Source: Candidatus Brevefilum sp.
GTDB taxonomy: Bacteria; Chloroflexota; Anaerolineae; Anaerolineales; Anaerolineaceae
Direction of reading: 5' to 3'
Length of the DNA: 5,852 bases
NCBI GenBank assembly: GCA_007135845.1
Contig: SLIC01000085.1
Coordinates: 1-5,852 of the forward strand
Positions 4,420 through 5,852 of the stretch are shown in pieces. Made by a program: the position numbers and the translations under genes. Positions within the stretch are counted from its first letter, which is position 1. The number at the start of each line of letters is the position of its first letter. Under the pieces are notes generated by a model that saw nothing but the letters and a program-made list of their open reading frames with translations, was not told where the DNA came from and made no database searches.

Positions 4420-5852
4420 TCAAGACCCGATAGGTTTCAATCCAGCTGTTGTATCAATATAGTTATTAACCACCTCAGCCAGTAAGGGCAGGGGCAGCCC
4501 GCCGTGATTGATCACCACATCGTGGAACGTCTTAATATCGAAGGACTCACCAAGAATGGCTTCGGCTTTCTTCCGCAGGGCAACCAGCTCCAGGTATCCC
4601 AGGTAATAAGCACATGCCTGCCCGGGCATGACAATATAGCGTTCCACCTCGGTGACCACATCTCGCTCAGGCAAACCAGTCTTTTCAAGCATGTAGTCAA
4701 TCGCTTCCTGGCGTGTCCAGCGCATGGCATGGATGCCCGTATCCACCACCAGCCGCACCGCGCGCCACAAGAGCGCCTGCAGTCGACCCAGGTTGCTGAG
4801 CGCAGCTTGCTTCGCAGAGCCATCTTCCAACCCTAACCTCCAACCCAAATACTCTGCATATAACGCCCAGCCCTCAATGTAAGCATTGAAATGATACATA
4901 CGCCGAAAAGTCGGTAAGCCCTTTAGCTTTTGTGCCTGTGTCATTTGGTAAACATGGCCTGGGATGCCCTCATGATAAGCCAGGGTTCGCATACCCCAAC
5001 GATAAACATTCTTCGGATCACGCAGGTTCAACCACAATGTTCCTGGTCGACTCCCATCCAGGGCAGGCGGCTGGGCATAGGCAATTGGTGAGTCAGGTTC
5101 TTTAAACGCTGGCAGCCTTTTAACGGCAATCGCTTTTAATGGGCCATGGTTAAACAACGCATCCATCTGCAGGTTGACCTCGTCCAGAATAGCCTGGTAA
5201 TCGTTGATGATGGCAGTCCGCATGTCATCGACCTGGTATTGATATTGTGGATCAAGCTGTAAGGATTGCAATACCTTCCCAGGACTTTCCGTTGGAAGTC
5301 CTAACTCCCTGAGGACTTCCTGCACCAATTGTGTCAAAGTGCCTACTTCATCCAATCCAATTTGATGTATTTCAGCCGCGGTCAAGTCAGTTGTGGTATG
5401 CTGGCGCAGCAGGTAGGCATAATAAGCTTCACCATCCGGCAGCTTCCACACACCATCCCCTTCAGTTGTTTGCGCAGTGAGGTTATTTAGGGTTGCTGCC
5501 AATCCCCGGTAAGCGGGGTTGACTGTCTGCTCAATCGCGTTTTTTATGCGTAAGCCCCACCTCTCCTGGGCGCGTTTTGTAAATCGTTCTGACTCCGCCA
5601 TTTTTTCAATGACGTGTGAGTAAAGCGGGTTCTCATCAAGTGGTTTGGCTAAGAAGGATGAGATCTGGACCAGACATTTTTCAAGGACAAAATTTGGCGG
5701 GAGGACCCCAGCTTCTGCCCTTGCTAGAAGGCTCCTTTGTAAACCCGTCAATTTCCAGTCAATTTGGTACAAACGCTTTAGATAACGCCTCAGGCTGCGT
5801 CGTCCCCGTATCTTATGATCTTTGCTGAGAAATTGGATCAGGTCGACCTGCA
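4420..5852 (-). CDS. DUF885 family metallopeptidase-like protein (N-terminus outside window)
   Basis: The frame is open to the right edge, so the start is missing. The visible 476 residues fit the C-terminal 80-85% of DUF885 (COG4805) proteins, usually 550-600 aa. An in-frame TTG at 5772 is not the start: upstream residues still look like the family (HKIRGRRSLRRYLKRL). Positions below count from the first whole codon at the edge. GVLPP (48-52) is a family landmark. The putative zinc site is HEGIPGH (293-299), followed by EGWALYAE (326-333), whose Glu may be the third ligand as in gluzincin-type peptidases. RLVVDTGIH (366-374) and PGQACAYYLG (409-418) are also characteristic. The family is predicted to be peptidases, but its substrates are poorly known. 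Whether it is exported cannot be judged without the N-terminus. It converges on the small membrane ORF and no partner gene is visible. Confidence 0.9.
   Translation of the reverse strand, partial: QVDLIQFLSKDHKIRGRRSLRRYLKRLYQIDWKLTGLQRSLLARAEAGVLPPNFVLEKCLVQISSFLAKPLDENPLYSHVIEKMAESERFTKRAQERWGLRIKNAIEQTVNPAYRGLAATLNNLTAQTTEGDGVWKLPDGEAYYAYLLRQHTTTDLTAAEIHQIGLDEVGTLTQLVQEVLRELGLPTESPGKVLQSLQLDPQYQYQVDDMRTAIINDYQAILDEVNLQMDALFNHGPLKAIAVKRLPAFKEPDSPIAYAQPPALDGSRPGTLWLNLRDPKNVYRWGMRTLAYHEGIPGHVYQMTQAQKLKGLPTFRRMYHFNAYIEGWALYAEYLGWRLGLEDGSAKQAALSNLGRLQALLWRAVRLVVDTGIHAMRWTRQEAIDYMLEKTGLPERDVVTEVERYIVMPGQACAYYLGYLELVALRKKAEAILGESFDIKTFHDVVINHGGLPLPLLAEVVNNYIDTTAGLKPIGS

Noticed and set aside
4512..4823. 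Second minus-strand frame within the DUF885 gene
   Set aside because: It is an alternative frame of a gene whose main frame carries all family motifs; its Arg/Trp/Cys-rich composition is typical of an out-of-frame reading.
5770..5772. TTG as the start codon of the DUF885 gene
   Set aside because: The frame continues open for 26 more codons to the window edge with family-like residues and no ribosome-binding site before the TTG, so the gene is simply cut by the window.
5841..5852. GTCGACCTGCA at the right edge resembles a cloning-vector polylinker (SalI/PstI)
   Set aside because: The DUF885 reading frame stays open through it with plausible family residues, so genomic sequence is the simpler reading. 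Eleven bases are too few to claim vector contamination; sequence beyond the edge would settle it.

Overview
This is ordinary bacterial chromosome, moderately GC-rich, with six protein genes: five belong to widely conserved families and one is a short unrecognised membrane-peptide gene. No mobile element, tRNA, rRNA, CRISPR array or obvious horizontally acquired island is visible. The lineage cannot be fixed from sequence reading alone. The mix of a GyrA without an acidic tail, a biotin ligase without a DNA-binding domain, a compact TrpRS and a DUF885 protein would suit a Chloroflexota (Anaerolineae-like) or similar environmental bacterium, but that is a weak inference.

Layout. Positions 1-1074 (+) hold the 3' part of gyrA, covering the whole six-bladed DNA-wrapping domain. 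gyrA converges on a minus-strand pair, and the two sides appear to share one bidirectional intrinsic terminator at 1079-1122. The pair is a HAD-IIA phosphatase (2833-2039) followed 67 nt later by a biotin-protein ligase (1971-1168), probably one transcript. A 233-bp divergent spacer (2834-3066) separates the HAD gene from trpS (3067-4059, +) and carries a perfect TATAAT box for trpS. After trpS comes a 360-bp stretch (4060-4419) without a large gene. It contains a well-supported 43-codon ORF (4209-4340, +) with its own ribosome-binding site, predicted to be a single-span membrane peptide. Converging on it from the right is a DUF885 family metallopeptidase-like gene (4420-5852, -) whose N-terminus lies beyond the window.

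How the genes relate. The contents are housekeeping: DNA supercoiling, biotin attachment to carboxylases, phosphate-ester hydrolysis, tRNA-Trp charging and a putative zinc peptidase. They share no pathway, and I see no defence, secretion or biosynthetic system. The least explained element is the 43-aa membrane peptide. The palindromes at the trpS 3' end and in the divergent spacer are secondary curiosities.
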